Shown piece by piece: positions 42,236 through 51,783 of a DNA stretch of 64,000 nucleotides; position 1 is the first letter of the stretch; every line of letters begins with the position of its first letter. Source of the stretch: Bacillus dicomae (lineage in GTDB: Bacteria > Bacillota > Bacilli > Bacillales > Bacillaceae_G); assembly GCF_006494425.1 (NCBI RefSeq), contig NZ_VHIV01000002.1:1116001-1180000 (forward strand), read 5' to 3'. The notes below the pieces were generated by a model that was given only the letters and a program-made list of their open reading frames with translations, did not search any database and was not told where the DNA came from. The position numbers and the translations under genes were made by a program.

Positions 42236-43726
42236 GTGAGTTCTTTTACATTTAACAAGGAACGTAAAAACTATATTCAAATTGCAAAAGGATGGAAAAG
42301 ACCAGCTTGGGCGCCGTTAAAAAGGAATTTTTTAAGTGTTCCTGGATATCCAGGTGCAAGATTATTAAACACACAAACAGAAATGCGTGTTTTATCTATT
42401 CCTGTAGGAATTATCGTTCCTGATGGATCTGATTTAGAAATCATAAAAGAAGAAATTGCAGATTGGTTAATTACAGAGCAACCGGCAGAGCTTATTTTCG
42501 ATGTAGAACCAAATAGAACATATTTAGCTGTTGTGGATGATAGCTTTGATCCAGATGAATTTGTAACACTTGGAATCGGCACAATAAAATTTGTTTGTCC
42601 AATTCCTTATAAGCTAGGAAAAGTGAAAACTCACACATTCACTCAAAGTTGGTCCACTGAAATTACCTCTGAGTTCACGAATAAAGGAAGTGTAGAAGCT
42701 CCGGCATTAATTGAAATGACTGTAAAAGAACCAAGCAGTTTTTTAGATGTATGGTTTGGTAAATATCCTTTAGAACGAAACTATTTCCGTATTGGTTACC
42801 CCTTAACTGTGGAGGAAACAACGGTACAAGAGCGTGAGCGTGTGTTATGGGATGAAATGGCCTCGCCTATAGGTTGGACTCCTGTTACTGGACAAGTTGA
42901 GGAAATGAAAGGGACAGGTAGTTTCAAGGTTAAAGATGGACATGCTCTGTATTGTGAAAAATATGGAGAAGAAGGAACTAGTGGTTTTTATGGAGCTATC
43001 GCTAAGAAAAACATCCCTGGTGGCCCTATTCAAGATTTTGAAATGGAAGCATGGGTGACTCTGCAATCCAAAAACAGAGAGGAAATGGGACGTGTGGAAG
43101 TCTTACTCTTAGATGATGCGAGTAATGTAGTAGCCCGAATTAATATGAATGATTTATATGCGGATGCTGAAATTGCGAAGGCATATATGCGAGTTGGTAA
43201 TAACGGAACACCTAATAGTATACGAAAATTAGTAGATACAAGTGGAGGTTATTCGACTACATTTAATAAGTTCCGAGGACGTTTGCGTATTGCCAGAAGA
43301 GGAAAACAATGGTCTGTGTATGTAGCTAAATTTATCGATGGTACATACACAGACGGGGCATCTCTTGTGGAACAATTTAATGATGTTGACAATAGTAATC
43401 CAATGACAACTCGGAAAATCGCACAAGTAATGATTGCAGTGTGCAAATGGGATAATCATCCTGCTATAGATAATATGTGCATAACAGATTTAAAGATATG
43501 GAAGGTAAACAAAGTCCCTTCAAATACGAAACCTTATATTTTTGATGCGGGAGACAAAGTGATTATTGATACAGAAAGAAGTCTTGTTACGATTAACGGG
43601 AAAGATGCTATCAATATTAAAGATATATTTAGTGAGTTTCCTAAGATCATACGTGGAGATAATCGTATTGATATTATGCCACCAAATGTTACAGCAACAA
43701 TTAGTTACAGGGAGCGATACAGATGA
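42236..43726 (+). CDS. Distal tail protein (Dit) with C-terminal jelly-roll extension
   Basis: 496 aa from GTG 42236 (MSSFTFNKERKNY), after GGGGTG; the frame is open further upstream to 42197. N-terminal Dit/phage tail family domain (1-230: GYPGARLLNTQTEMRVLSIP) and a long C-terminal part (240-420) resembling a carbohydrate-binding jelly roll. Caps the tail tube and holds the Tal hub. Overlaps the next gene by 4 nt. Confidence 0.88.
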   Translation: MSSFTFNKERKNYIQIAKGWKRPAWAPLKRNFLSVPGYPGARLLNTQTEMRVLSIPVGIIVPDGSDLEIIKEEIADWLITEQPAELIFDVEPNRTYLAVVDDSFDPDEFVTLGIGTIKFVCPIPYKLGKVKTHTFTQSWSTEITSEFTNKGSVEAPALIEMTVKEPSSFLDVWFGKYPLERNYFRIGYPLTVEETTVQERERVLWDEMASPIGWTPVTGQVEEMKGTGSFKVKDGHALYCEKYGEEGTSGFYGAIAKKNIPGGPIQDFEMEAWVTLQSKNREEMGRVEVLLLDDASNVVARINMNDLYADAEIAKAYMRVGNNGTPNSIRKLVDTSGGYSTTFNKFRGRLRIARRGKQWSVYVAKFIDGTYTDGASLVEQFNDVDNSNPMTTRKIAQVMIAVCKWDNHPAIDNMCITDLKIWKVNKVPSNTKPYIFDAGDKVIIDTERSLVTINGKDAINIKDIFSEFPKIIRGDNRIDIMPPNVTATISYRERYR

Positions 43727-46700
43727 GAACGCCAAGTGGTGAATTGCATGTTGTTGATTTTAAAACAGAACAAATTGTAGCATCTATTCAACCCGCAGAT
43801 TATTGGGATGATAAACGACATTGGGAAATCAAAAATAACATTGATACATTAGAGTTTCGAGTATTTGATAATACAAGGCATTCATCCACACTTATGCAGC
43901 AAAACTTAGTATTAAAAGAAGTGCGCGATGGTCGTATCGTTCCTTATGTAATTACTGAAATTGAAAAGAATTCTGATGATAGATCAGTAATCGCTTATGC
44001 ATCTGGTGAATGGATTCAACTTGCTAAAGCTGGAATTATCCCTCCACAAAGATTAGAAGGTAAGACTGTAATAGAAATGATGGATATAGCTCTTGCGGGT
44101 ACGAAGTGGAAAAAAGGAAATTTAGAATATGCTAGCTTCCGTTCTATGACTATTGATGAATTTATTGATCCATTAAGCTTTCTAAAAAAGATAGCATCAT
44201 TATTCGAACTAGAAATACAATACCGTGCTGAAGTTGTAGGCTCTCAAATCGTTGGGCGTTATGTAGATATGGTAAAGAAGCGTGGTCGAGAAACAGGAAA
44301 AGAAATAACCCTTGGTAAAGATTTGTTGGGGATTAAACGGATTGAAAACTCTCAAAACATTTGTACAGCCTTATTAGGTTTTGTGAAAAAAGAAGGTGGA
44401 GAGTTTGTTACTATTACAGAAATAAATGGTGGTGTCCCTTACCTCGTGGACAGCGATGCATTTCAAAGGTGGAATGAAAAAGGGCAACATAAATTTGGAT
44501 TCTATAGTCCTGAGACAGAAAACGAAGACATGGATTCAAAACGTTTAATGACTCTTATGAATACAGAGTTAAAAAAACGTGTGAATTCTTCTGTTTTTTA
44601 TGAAGTTGAAGCACAATCAATTGGTCGTGTATTTGGGCTAAATCATGAGTTAATTAATGATGGAGATACAATCCGAATAAAAGATACAGGATTTACACCT
44701 AAATTGTATCTAGAAGCAAGAGCGATTGCTGGCGATGAATCATATAAAAATCCATTGCAAGATAAATATGTATTTGGAGATTATCATGAAATTGTTGATC
44801 CAAATGAAGAATTAAGAAAGATTTACAATCGTATCCTTAGTTCGCTAGGCAATAAACAGGAAATGATAGATCAGTTAGATAAATTGGTTCAAGAAGCTAA
44901 CGAAACCGCTAGTAATGCAAAGAAAGAATCAGAAGCAGCAAAAACACTTGCTGAAAAGGTACAAGAGAACATTAAAAATAATACTGTTGAAATCATTGAA
45001 TCGAAGTACCAACCGATAACAGGGCTTAAAGATAGAAAAACATTATGGTTAGATATTTCTAACGGTAAGCCTGGTATTTTAAAACTGTGGAAAGATGGTA
45101 TTTGGGACCCAGTAGTTCCTGATGTGGAATCATTCAAGAAAGAAACACTTGAACAGGTCAATAAAGATATTGAGTCCACAAAAACAGAGTTAAATCAAAA
45201 GGTACAAGAAGCGCAAAATCAAGCAACAGGACAAGTCAATGAAGTGAAGGAAACCTTACAAGGTGTCAGTCGTACAATTTCTGATGTGCAAAACGAACAA
45301 GGTAATATTAATAAAAAAGTGACTCAAATAGAACAAACCTCAGCTGGATTTAAAACTTCTATTGAGACTTTAACGAAAAAAGATACTGAAATTAGTAATA
45401 AATTAAATACAGTTGAACAAGATGCTAATGGAACGAAACAAACAATCGAACGTATTGAAACGAATATGAATGATTTACAAGTTGGTACAACTAACCTATA
45501 TTACAATACAGAGTTTGATGGTAAAAAAAATCCTTTTGGTTGGGCTACACTAAACGCAGATCTTACTTTCTCAGAAGAAAACGATCATGGTGTATTGGTA
45601 GTAACGCCTAAAGTTGATACCGCTTGTGGTTTTTATCAAAGAATTGGCGGAAAAGGCATTAATACAATAGTTCCGTTACCTTTAGGTTTTTACACAGTTA
45701 GTTTGTGGGTAAAGGGTGTGCCAGGGATGAAGGTTAATATTACAGCCGAAGCCGCTACTAATCTACCTAAATCAATAACTATGGAACTTACAGATGAGTG
45801 GATTAGGCACAAATATACATTTGAGGTTACAACTAAAAACAACAATGGAACTGTAACTTTTTATTGCCAAGATGGTAATAAAGGTAAAGTGTTCTATGCT
45901 ATGAGACCACAAATTGAAAGAGGAAAAATACTTAGTGATTATAAAAAGTCTGATGATAATTACGCAGATACAAATACGTTCACTAAAGTTACATCTGAAA
46001 TAAAGACAGAAGCAGGGAAGATTAGCGAGAAATTAACAGAAGTTACAGGGAAAGTTACTAACTTAAAACCTGGCGGTCGTAACTTCCTACTTAATACAGA
46101 TTTTAAAAGATATATCACTAACGATAAAAGAGGATGGGACAACGCATTAAACGGAACGTTACAACTTTCAAATTGGCAGGGTGAATTTAACGGTGGTGTT
46201 CAACAACCTGAAAAGGGGTATCACGCTCACTTAGATGTGAAAAAATTCGGATACCCTGTACTAGCTATGATAAGTAAGAATAGCTTTATTGGTCTTCCTG
46301 GTCGTTGGTTAGGACTGAATCAACCTATTATAGATGATTTCAAAAAAGGAGACATCGCAGGAAAAGAAATAACTATTAGTATGGATATTTGGACAGAAAG
46401 TGGATCAAATAATATTACTGGTGGTCTATACCATTTCATTGAAGGTAATTCAAATCAAACGTTTCATAGTGGTCAATTCTCAATAGGTGTAGATAAGATG
46501 AAGAAGTGGGTTAGATACTCACAAACTTTAAAACTACATGATAAGTATGATGTTTCTAAAGGGGCTCATTTTTATATATATGGACACACCGGAAACGAAG
46601 GTGAAAGATATATTAAGAATGTTCAAATTGAAATAGGTAACATTGCTACTGAATGGCAGCCGGCACCTGAAGAGAATGTCTCTACAGATGAATTCAGTAA

Positions 46701-48399
46701 GAAAACAACTGAGATTGAAAAAAGTGTGGATGGCGTAAAAACCACTGTAACAAATGTTCAAAACAGCCAAGCTGGATTCGAAAAGCGTATGTCTACTGTG
46801 GAGCAAACAGCAACCGGATTATCCTCTACAGTTAGTAATTTAAATAATATAGTATCTGATCAAGGGAAAAAACTTACTGAAGCAAATACAAAAATCGAAC
46901 AACAAGCAACAGCAATCAATGCGAAAGTCGAGCTTAAACAAGTAGAGGACTATGTTGCTGGGTTTAAGATACCTGAGTTGAAGCAGACTGTTAATCAAAA
47001 TAAAGAAGTTTTATTAGATGAATTAGCTAACAAACTTGCAACTGAACAATTTAATCAGAAGATGACTCTTGTTGATAACCGTTTTACTATCAATGAACAG
47101 GGTATCAATGCCGCAGCAAAAAGGACAGAAGTATATACGAGGATACAAGCAGATGGACAATTTGCTAAGGATTCCTATGTAAGAGATTTAGAAGGACGTA
47201 TTCACATTACTGAGACCAATATCCTTAGTACTGTAAAAAAAGGCGATATCATTTCAGCTATCAATCAAACAGCAGAAACTATTAAAATTCAAGCGGGTAA
47301 AATAGAGTTAGATGGAACAACTATAGCAAAGTATTTAGAAGCACAGGAACTTAAAGGGACTACAATACGAACAGATAGTAGTGTTAATTACGTTCACATT
47401 CAAAAGCAATTCATCCGTTTAATGGAGTCAAATATAAGCAGGGTTTACCTTGGATACTATAAAGATCGCACAAGCCAAATTCAACCAACAGTTGTATTAG
47501 GGGGAGATTCTGATTTCCAAGACGGTTCGGTTGTCTTAAGTAAACAACCAACGCAAGGATTCTTAGGAGTAATAAACGGAAAAGATTCTAACGGAGACCC
47601 TTATTTTGTAAGCTCAGTTATATTCAAAAGATCAGGTGATTTGAACCTTAACGCAGGAATGAATGGGAATGTAACTGTTAACTCTGGTAAAGGTATAGGT
47701 CATTATGCAAAAGGCGGTTCGTTCTGGGCAGAAGCAACAGACGGAGTCACATTAAAAGGAGGATCTAAATCAGTATGGATGGACTGTCAGTCGTCTATTG
47801 TTTTCAACTTAAAGGGTAAAAATATGCTTGATATAGTTGCAACGCCCAACGCTGAAACGGATCTTCGCTTCCAAACAGTAACTTTGCGTAATGGAAATGT
47901 TGATGGATACAAAACACTTCAAGTTAAAGATGGAACAGGAAACGCTTTTAATGCTGTTACAGCATCTTCATTTCAAACAGCATCGAAACGCGAGTACAAA
48001 ACAAATATTCGCGATGTACAGTTTGATGCAATAAAAAAAATTATGGCGCTCCAAATTCAACAATACAACTTGAAAACAGATATAGAAGACCTGTACGAGA
48101 AACGAATGAATCGTATTGAGAGTGATCCAATCCTAACAACCAACGATATAGAAACTCACTATGGTTGGATTGCGGATGATGAAAACACTCCTGGATGTTT
48201 CGTTACAAAAGAAAAAAATGCAGCTGAAATATATTCTTCTTTAGCAATTCAAATAAAAGCATTCCAAGAAGAAAAACATGCTAAAGATGCTGAGATTGAA
48301 GAGTTAAAAGAAGAGAATAAACAAATGAACCGTAGAATTGAAGTTTTAGAACAATTGTTAGTTCAAAATTTAATTGATAAGAAACCAGAGCAGCCATAA
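43723..48399 (+). CDS. Tail-associated protein/fibre (Tal-like) with S74-type C-terminal chaperone
   Basis: 1558 aa. N-terminal prophage-endopeptidase-tail (Tal) hub domain (1-380), a coiled-coil stalk (385-620), two carbohydrate-binding-like beta domains (TTNLYYNTEFDGKK near 590, GGRNFLLNTDFKR near 785), a second coiled coil, beta-helix-like tip, and a C-terminal intramolecular chaperone: TASKREYKTNIRDV near 1420, where the Ser is the predicted self-cleavage site, followed by a long helix. Host receptor recognition. Confidence 0.88.
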   Translation: MRTPSGELHVVDFKTEQIVASIQPADYWDDKRHWEIKNNIDTLEFRVFDNTRHSSTLMQQNLVLKEVRDGRIVPYVITEIEKNSDDRSVIAYASGEWIQLAKAGIIPPQRLEGKTVIEMMDIALAGTKWKKGNLEYASFRSMTIDEFIDPLSFLKKIASLFELEIQYRAEVVGSQIVGRYVDMVKKRGRETGKEITLGKDLLGIKRIENSQNICTALLGFVKKEGGEFVTITEINGGVPYLVDSDAFQRWNEKGQHKFGFYSPETENEDMDSKRLMTLMNTELKKRVNSSVFYEVEAQSIGRVFGLNHELINDGDTIRIKDTGFTPKLYLEARAIAGDESYKNPLQDKYVFGDYHEIVDPNEELRKIYNRILSSLGNKQEMIDQLDKLVQEANETASNAKKESEAAKTLAEKVQENIKNNTVEIIESKYQPITGLKDRKTLWLDISNGKPGILKLWKDGIWDPVVPDVESFKKETLEQVNKDIESTKTELNQKVQEAQNQATGQVNEVKETLQGVSRTISDVQNEQGNINKKVTQIEQTSAGFKTSIETLTKKDTEISNKLNTVEQDANGTKQTIERIETNMNDLQVGTTNLYYNTEFDGKKNPFGWATLNADLTFSEENDHGVLVVTPKVDTACGFYQRIGGKGINTIVPLPLGFYTVSLWVKGVPGMKVNITAEAATNLPKSITMELTDEWIRHKYTFEVTTKNNNGTVTFYCQDGNKGKVFYAMRPQIERGKILSDYKKSDDNYADTNTFTKVTSEIKTEAGKISEKLTEVTGKVTNLKPGGRNFLLNTDFKRYITNDKRGWDNALNGTLQLSNWQGEFNGGVQQPEKGYHAHLDVKKFGYPVLAMISKNSFIGLPGRWLGLNQPIIDDFKKGDIAGKEITISMDIWTESGSNNITGGLYHFIEGNSNQTFHSGQFSIGVDKMKKWVRYSQTLKLHDKYDVSKGAHFYIYGHTGNEGERYIKNVQIEIGNIATEWQPAPEENVSTDEFSKKTTEIEKSVDGVKTTVTNVQNSQAGFEKRMSTVEQTATGLSSTVSNLNNIVSDQGKKLTEANTKIEQQATAINAKVELKQVEDYVAGFKIPELKQTVNQNKEVLLDELANKLATEQFNQKMTLVDNRFTINEQGINAAAKRTEVYTRIQADGQFAKDSYVRDLEGRIHITETNILSTVKKGDIISAINQTAETIKIQAGKIELDGTTIAKYLEAQELKGTTIRTDSSVNYVHIQKQFIRLMESNISRVYLGYYKDRTSQIQPTVVLGGDSDFQDGSVVLSKQPTQGFLGVINGKDSNGDPYFVSSVIFKRSGDLNLNAGMNGNVTVNSGKGIGHYAKGGSFWAEATDGVTLKGGSKSVWMDCQSSIVFNLKGKNMLDIVATPNAETDLRFQTVTLRNGNVDGYKTLQVKDGTGNAFNAVTASSFQTASKREYKTNIRDVQFDAIKKIMALQIQQYNLKTDIEDLYEKRMNRIESDPILTTNDIETHYGWIADDENTPGCFVTKEKNAAEIYSSLAIQIKAFQEEKHAKDAEIEELKEENKQMNRRIEVLEQLLVQNLIDKKPEQP

Positions 48400-48437
48400 G
48401 CTGTTTTTATTTTGCACAAAATACGGCTTTTATAAGA

Positions 48438-48472
48438 AAAGAGGGACAAATAGATGTCTCTCTTTTTATTTT
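48438..48472 (+). terminator. Terminator after the tail fibre gene
   Basis: AAGAGGGACA / AATAGA / TGTCTCTCTT then TTTATTTT. It separates structural from lysis genes, or attenuates between them. Confidence 0.7.
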
Positions 48473-48489
48473 GAAATGAGGTGGTCAAA

Positions 48490-48726
48490 GTGGAAGGGTT
48501 ACAAGAAGTAAGAAGTGATGTTCAAGAAATAAAGCAAGAAATTAAAGAAATAAGATTAGAAGTAAAAAGCTTAGAAATACGAACAACGGGTAACGAGAAA
48601 GACATTATTAATATAACTAAACAGTTAGATAAAATCGGTGCCAATACTACCTGGATTTTACGACTTATAGTTGGTGGAATTGTTGGAGGCATTCTCACTT
48701 TCTTAATGAAAGGAGGTGGTATGTAA
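48490..48726 (+). CDS. XhlA-like hemolysin/lysis accessory protein
   Basis: 78 aa from GTG 48490 after GAGGTGG. Charged coiled-coil helix (EIKQEIKEIRLEVKSLE) and one C-terminal membrane segment (about 57-73). XhlA acts with holin and amidase in PBSX lysis. TGA overlaps the holin start region. Confidence 0.85.
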   Translation: MEGLQEVRSDVQEIKQEIKEIRLEVKSLEIRTTGNEKDIINITKQLDKIGANTTWILRLIVGGIVGGILTFLMKGGGM

Positions 48727-48965
48727 TGGTGAGTTTAGCTGTAATGATTGGAATTGTAGTTGGTCTTTCACAGATCGTAAAAACAATTGGATTACAAACA
48801 AAATACGTTCCGTTATTGAATTTAACGCTTGGCATTGTGCTAGGCGTTTTATTTTTGGATGGAGATATCAAAACAAACGTGTTTCAAGGAATCATCATTG
48901 GTCTATCAGCAAGTGGATTATTTGACCACACAAAAATTATGAAAAAGGATGCTGATATAAAATGA
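48726..48965 (+). CDS. Holin
   Basis: 79 aa, ATG 48726 after GGAGGTGGT. Two membrane helices (about 1-20 and 30-65), charged C-terminus (KIMKKDADIK). Holin family commonly adjacent to Bacillus phage amidases. Overlaps the amidase gene by 4 nt. Confidence 0.88.
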   Translation: MVSLAVMIGIVVGLSQIVKTIGLQTKYVPLLNLTLGIVLGVLFLDGDIKTNVFQGIIIGLSASGLFDHTKIMKKDADIK

Positions 48966-50026
48966 AAAAAACGTTAAAACATATTTCTTCTGTACTCTTT
49001 GCTGTTATCTTAGTTTTGTCTGTCGCAACAAGTGCTTTTGCGGATAGAACACTTATTATTTCTGATTTACCAAAACAGTCATACCGCTATGGCGTAGGTG
49101 CTTATGAGGGCGTTGTAGCACATTCTACAGCAACACCAGAAGCACCAGCTATTAATATTCAAAAATATGAGTCTCGTACATGGCGTTCAGCATTCGTACA
49201 TTATGCAGTTGATTGGAATGAAACAATCCAAATTGCCGATACGAAATACATTGCTTATGGAGCTGGACCAGGAGCAAATAAACGATTTGTCCACGTAGAA
49301 TTATGCGAAACGAGAGATTATGAGAAATTCAAACGCAGCTATGATAAATACGTTAAGTTATTAGCTAAAATCTTACGTGACCGTGGATTATCAGTAGAAA
49401 AAGGATTGTGGACTCACTACGATGTGACGAAATATCTTGGTGGTACAGATCATGAAGACCCACTTGATTACTTAAAGTCTCATGGTGTTTCAGAAGCTCA
49501 ATTCCGCGCTGATGTGCAACGAGCATACAATAACTCTAGCGTGGAAGTTTCCGTGCCTGAGAATCCATCTAAACCAGCAGAAGTTCCAACGGCTGTAACA
49601 GATGGTATTGCTTATATTGAAGGTTATAATGTGAACTTACGTAAAGGGTCAGGTACAAGCTATTCTAAGATTCGTCAGCTAAACAAACCAGAATCTTATA
49701 TTGTATGGGGCGAAAAAGATGGTTGGTTAAACCTTGGCGGTGAGCAATGGATTAAAAATGATTCATCTTATGTAAAGTTTAGTAAGAAAAGCACAGTGGA
49801 TTCCTCTATTGTAGGGAAGCGTGTTGTTTCTAAAGTTAATAACCTACGATTCTATGATGCTCCATCTTGGCAGGATAAAGATGTTGCTGGTTCTGTTGAT
49901 GCAGATTTAGGTTTTACAATTGACGCAAAAATAAACGTAAATGGATCCCCACAATATAAAGTGCACAATAGTAAAGGTAAAACGTACTATATTACTGCAA
50001 GTAAAGCCTATGTGTATGTGGAATAA
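48962..50026 (+). CDS. Endolysin: N-acetylmuramoyl-L-alanine amidase with signal peptide and SH3 domains
   Basis: 354 aa. Signal peptide (MKKTLKHISSVLFAVILVLS..., cleavage after TSAFA near 27), amidase_2 domain (32-195: VVAHSTATPE, HYAVDWNETIQI, HVELCE, HEDPLDYL with Zn-binding His), and two SH3-type wall-binding domains (215-275, 285-354). The Sec signal is unusual for a holin-dependent endolysin and implies export before holin triggering. Confidence 0.9.
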   Translation: MKKTLKHISSVLFAVILVLSVATSAFADRTLIISDLPKQSYRYGVGAYEGVVAHSTATPEAPAINIQKYESRTWRSAFVHYAVDWNETIQIADTKYIAYGAGPGANKRFVHVELCETRDYEKFKRSYDKYVKLLAKILRDRGLSVEKGLWTHYDVTKYLGGTDHEDPLDYLKSHGVSEAQFRADVQRAYNNSSVEVSVPENPSKPAEVPTAVTDGIAYIEGYNVNLRKGSGTSYSKIRQLNKPESYIVWGEKDGWLNLGGEQWIKNDSSYVKFSKKSTVDSSIVGKRVVSKVNNLRFYDAPSWQDKDVAGSVDADLGFTIDAKINVNGSPQYKVHNSKGKTYYITASKAYVYVE

Positions 50027-50036
50027 AGTTAGTAAA

Positions 50037-50072
50037 ATAAAAGGGCATTTCCGGTTGGAGATGCCCTTTTAT
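50037..50072. terminator. Terminator after the lysis cassette
   Basis: AAAAGGGCATTTCC / GGTT / GGAGATGCCCTTTT; also placed to end the minus-strand immunity gene. Confidence 0.85.
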
Positions 50073-50079
50073 TTCCGGT

Positions 50080-50322
50080 TTAGATTACACCCATTCCTTT
50101 TAACATCTCAATTAAACTAGTATAGAAGTATTCACATGCTGCTGTCTCAGAATTAAATGTCTTAAGATTACTCTTTGTTCCTCGCTCACTATAATATACT
50201 TCCCATACTCCATTCTGTTCATTTAAACAATACGATTCGTTTGGTAATCCACCCTTTAAACTATATAAATCCTCTGGTATCTCTTCTTGTAATAATTTCT
50301 GTTCTAACTCATTTTTTTGCAT
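50080..50322 (-). CDS. Immunity protein for the adjacent TNT-domain toxin (Imm59-like)
   Basis: 80 aa, ATG 50322, overlapping the toxin stop by 14 nt. Pattern YSLKGGLPNESYCLN, WEVYYSERGTKSNLKTF and a helical end CEYFYTSLIEMLKG fits the Imm59 group as I remember it. Tight coupling to the toxin and small acidic size are typical of polymorphic-toxin immunity genes. Confidence 0.75.
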   Translation of the reverse strand: MQKNELEQKLLQEEIPEDLYSLKGGLPNESYCLNEQNGVWEVYYSERGTKSNLKTFNSETAACEYFYTSLIEMLKGMGVI

Positions 50323-51313
50323 GTTTAGATCCTACCCTTCTTAATGATTCTTCTTCAATTAATTCCTTAATACTTTTATTAAATTCATATTGTACTCCCA
50401 AACCAGGTTCGCCAAACCAGGGTGCAATTTTTCCACCCATAGCATCTACAGGTTTAACTACTTCATAAACATTATAGGGCTTTTTATTTGTTCCTGGAGC
50501 TAATGCTCTTTGCTCATAAGGAATACCTTCAGGTGAAACGAATGTCCCGCCTTCGTATCCATATCTATCAACTTTTGTACCTGGGGGTAAAGTTACTTTT
50601 TCAGGTTCCCCTAAAAATCCTCGGTTCGGCGGCCAAATAATTTCACCAGATTCAGTATAATACCTTGGGTCTTTGGTGATATCGCTTATAGATTCGGTTG
50701 CTTGCTTACTCACTTTTTTTGCATCCGTAGCTGTGTCTACAATCTTAGTCGTTTTTTTAGCGGTTTCTGCAGCTTCAACCGCATGTGCAGTCATCTTTAC
50801 CCCTTTTCCTACCTTAGCGATTTTTCCAACTGGTGTAAGTCCAGCTACTGCCATTCCTCCAGCAAAAACTCTTTCCCAAGCCGATAGTTTTTCACCAGTA
50901 GATGGATCAACACCCTGCCAGGCACGACGAATATCATACTCACCACTTATTTCTCCAGCTATATCCCTGGCTAATTTTCCACCATCAAAGCCTTTTTCTT
51001 CCGAAGAAGGCTTACCACACATTGCCCCTTCTTCCATTGTAACATCTTGATTATCTGTGTTACGGAATTTTTCAGCAATTCGTTTTAAATCTTCTTCCAC
51101 TTGTATAATTGAATTGATAGATGTAAAAGCTTTTGGTCTCGCATCATTGAACATTTGAACGAATTGTTGATTAGAGGCACCAATCCATTGAAAACACAAT
51201 TGATCAATTTCATTACATAAATTATTATGTATAGATTCTAATGCGATTCTGGTATTATTTGCACGATTAGCAACTTCTTCTAGCATTTCAGGTGTTACTT
51301 TGATTTGGACCAT
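50309..51313 (-). CDS. Polymorphic toxin: WXG100-like N-terminus, pretoxin region, TNT NADase domain
   Basis: 334 aa from ATG 51313 (MVQIKVTPEM), 6 nt after GGGAGG. N-terminal WXG100-like helical hairpin (1-95) with WIGASNQQF as the W-x-G turn; pretoxin-TG-like region (125-180, WQGVDPSTGEKLSAWERV); C-terminal TNT domain (about 225-320) with PPNRGF, KVDRYGYEGG, RALAPG and APWFGEPGLGVQYEF. TNT is an NAD+ glycohydrolase; the N-terminus targets type VII (Yuk/ESX) secretion. Prophage cargo, opposite in direction to the lysis genes. Confidence 0.88.
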   Translation of the reverse strand: MVQIKVTPEMLEEVANRANNTRIALESIHNNLCNEIDQLCFQWIGASNQQFVQMFNDARPKAFTSINSIIQVEEDLKRIAEKFRNTDNQDVTMEEGAMCGKPSSEEKGFDGGKLARDIAGEISGEYDIRRAWQGVDPSTGEKLSAWERVFAGGMAVAGLTPVGKIAKVGKGVKMTAHAVEAAETAKKTTKIVDTATDAKKVSKQATESISDITKDPRYYTESGEIIWPPNRGFLGEPEKVTLPPGTKVDRYGYEGGTFVSPEGIPYEQRALAPGTNKKPYNVYEVVKPVDAMGGKIAPWFGEPGLGVQYEFNKSIKELIEEESLRRVGSKHAKK

Positions 51314-51610
51314 TTTTTTCCTCCCTTTCCCCAATTAAAATTATGAGATAAAAAGAAAAAAATGTAAATACGGAAACTTTAGATTAATATAATAATATTC
51401 GCGTGAAATAGAATCTGCTTAATTGTAAATGAAGTCTATATATGTTAAATATTTTCTTACAAAAGAATAGTTTTATGAATAAAAATTGTTACCTGATTCT
51501 ACATGTAGATAATTATATCTTGATTTTCATATTTATAGATGTTAGTGTAAATATACACCGTTTCTTATTTATCTATGAGCATTATCTGTAGAACGAATAG
51601 ATTAATTTGA

Positions 51611-51650
51611 AAAAATCCCTTTTTGCACCTATATGCAGAAGGGGATTTTT
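51611..51650. terminator. Terminator downstream of the cationic peptide gene
   Basis: AAAAATCCCTTTTTGCA / CCTATA / TGCAGAAGGGGATTTTT. T-runs on both strands. The rest of 51314-51663 is AT-rich with no gene seen; it should hold the toxin promoter. Confidence 0.8.
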
Positions 51651-51663
51651 ATTTTTATGAGAT

Positions 51664-51756
51664 TTAAAATTTGCTTTTAGATAATGCTTTAAGAACGGGT
51701 TTTACAATTAAACCTAATAAACGAAATCCTTTGAATATAGAGCGTACAGCCTTCAT
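51664..51756 (-). CDS. 30-residue cationic amphipathic peptide
   Basis: ATG 51756, 6 nt after AGGAGGG. Product begins MKAVRSIFKGFRLLGLIV and ends ALSKSKF; net charge about +8 (six Lys, two Arg, no acidic residue), with alternating hydrophobic faces. It resembles leaderless bacteriocins or phenol-soluble-modulin-like peptides by composition only. 27 nt downstream of the lipoprotein gene, so co-transcribed. Confidence 0.65.
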   Translation of the reverse strand: MKAVRSIFKGFRLLGLIVKPVLKALSKSKF

Positions 51757-51783
51757 AATATACCCTCCTAAAAAATGGTGATT

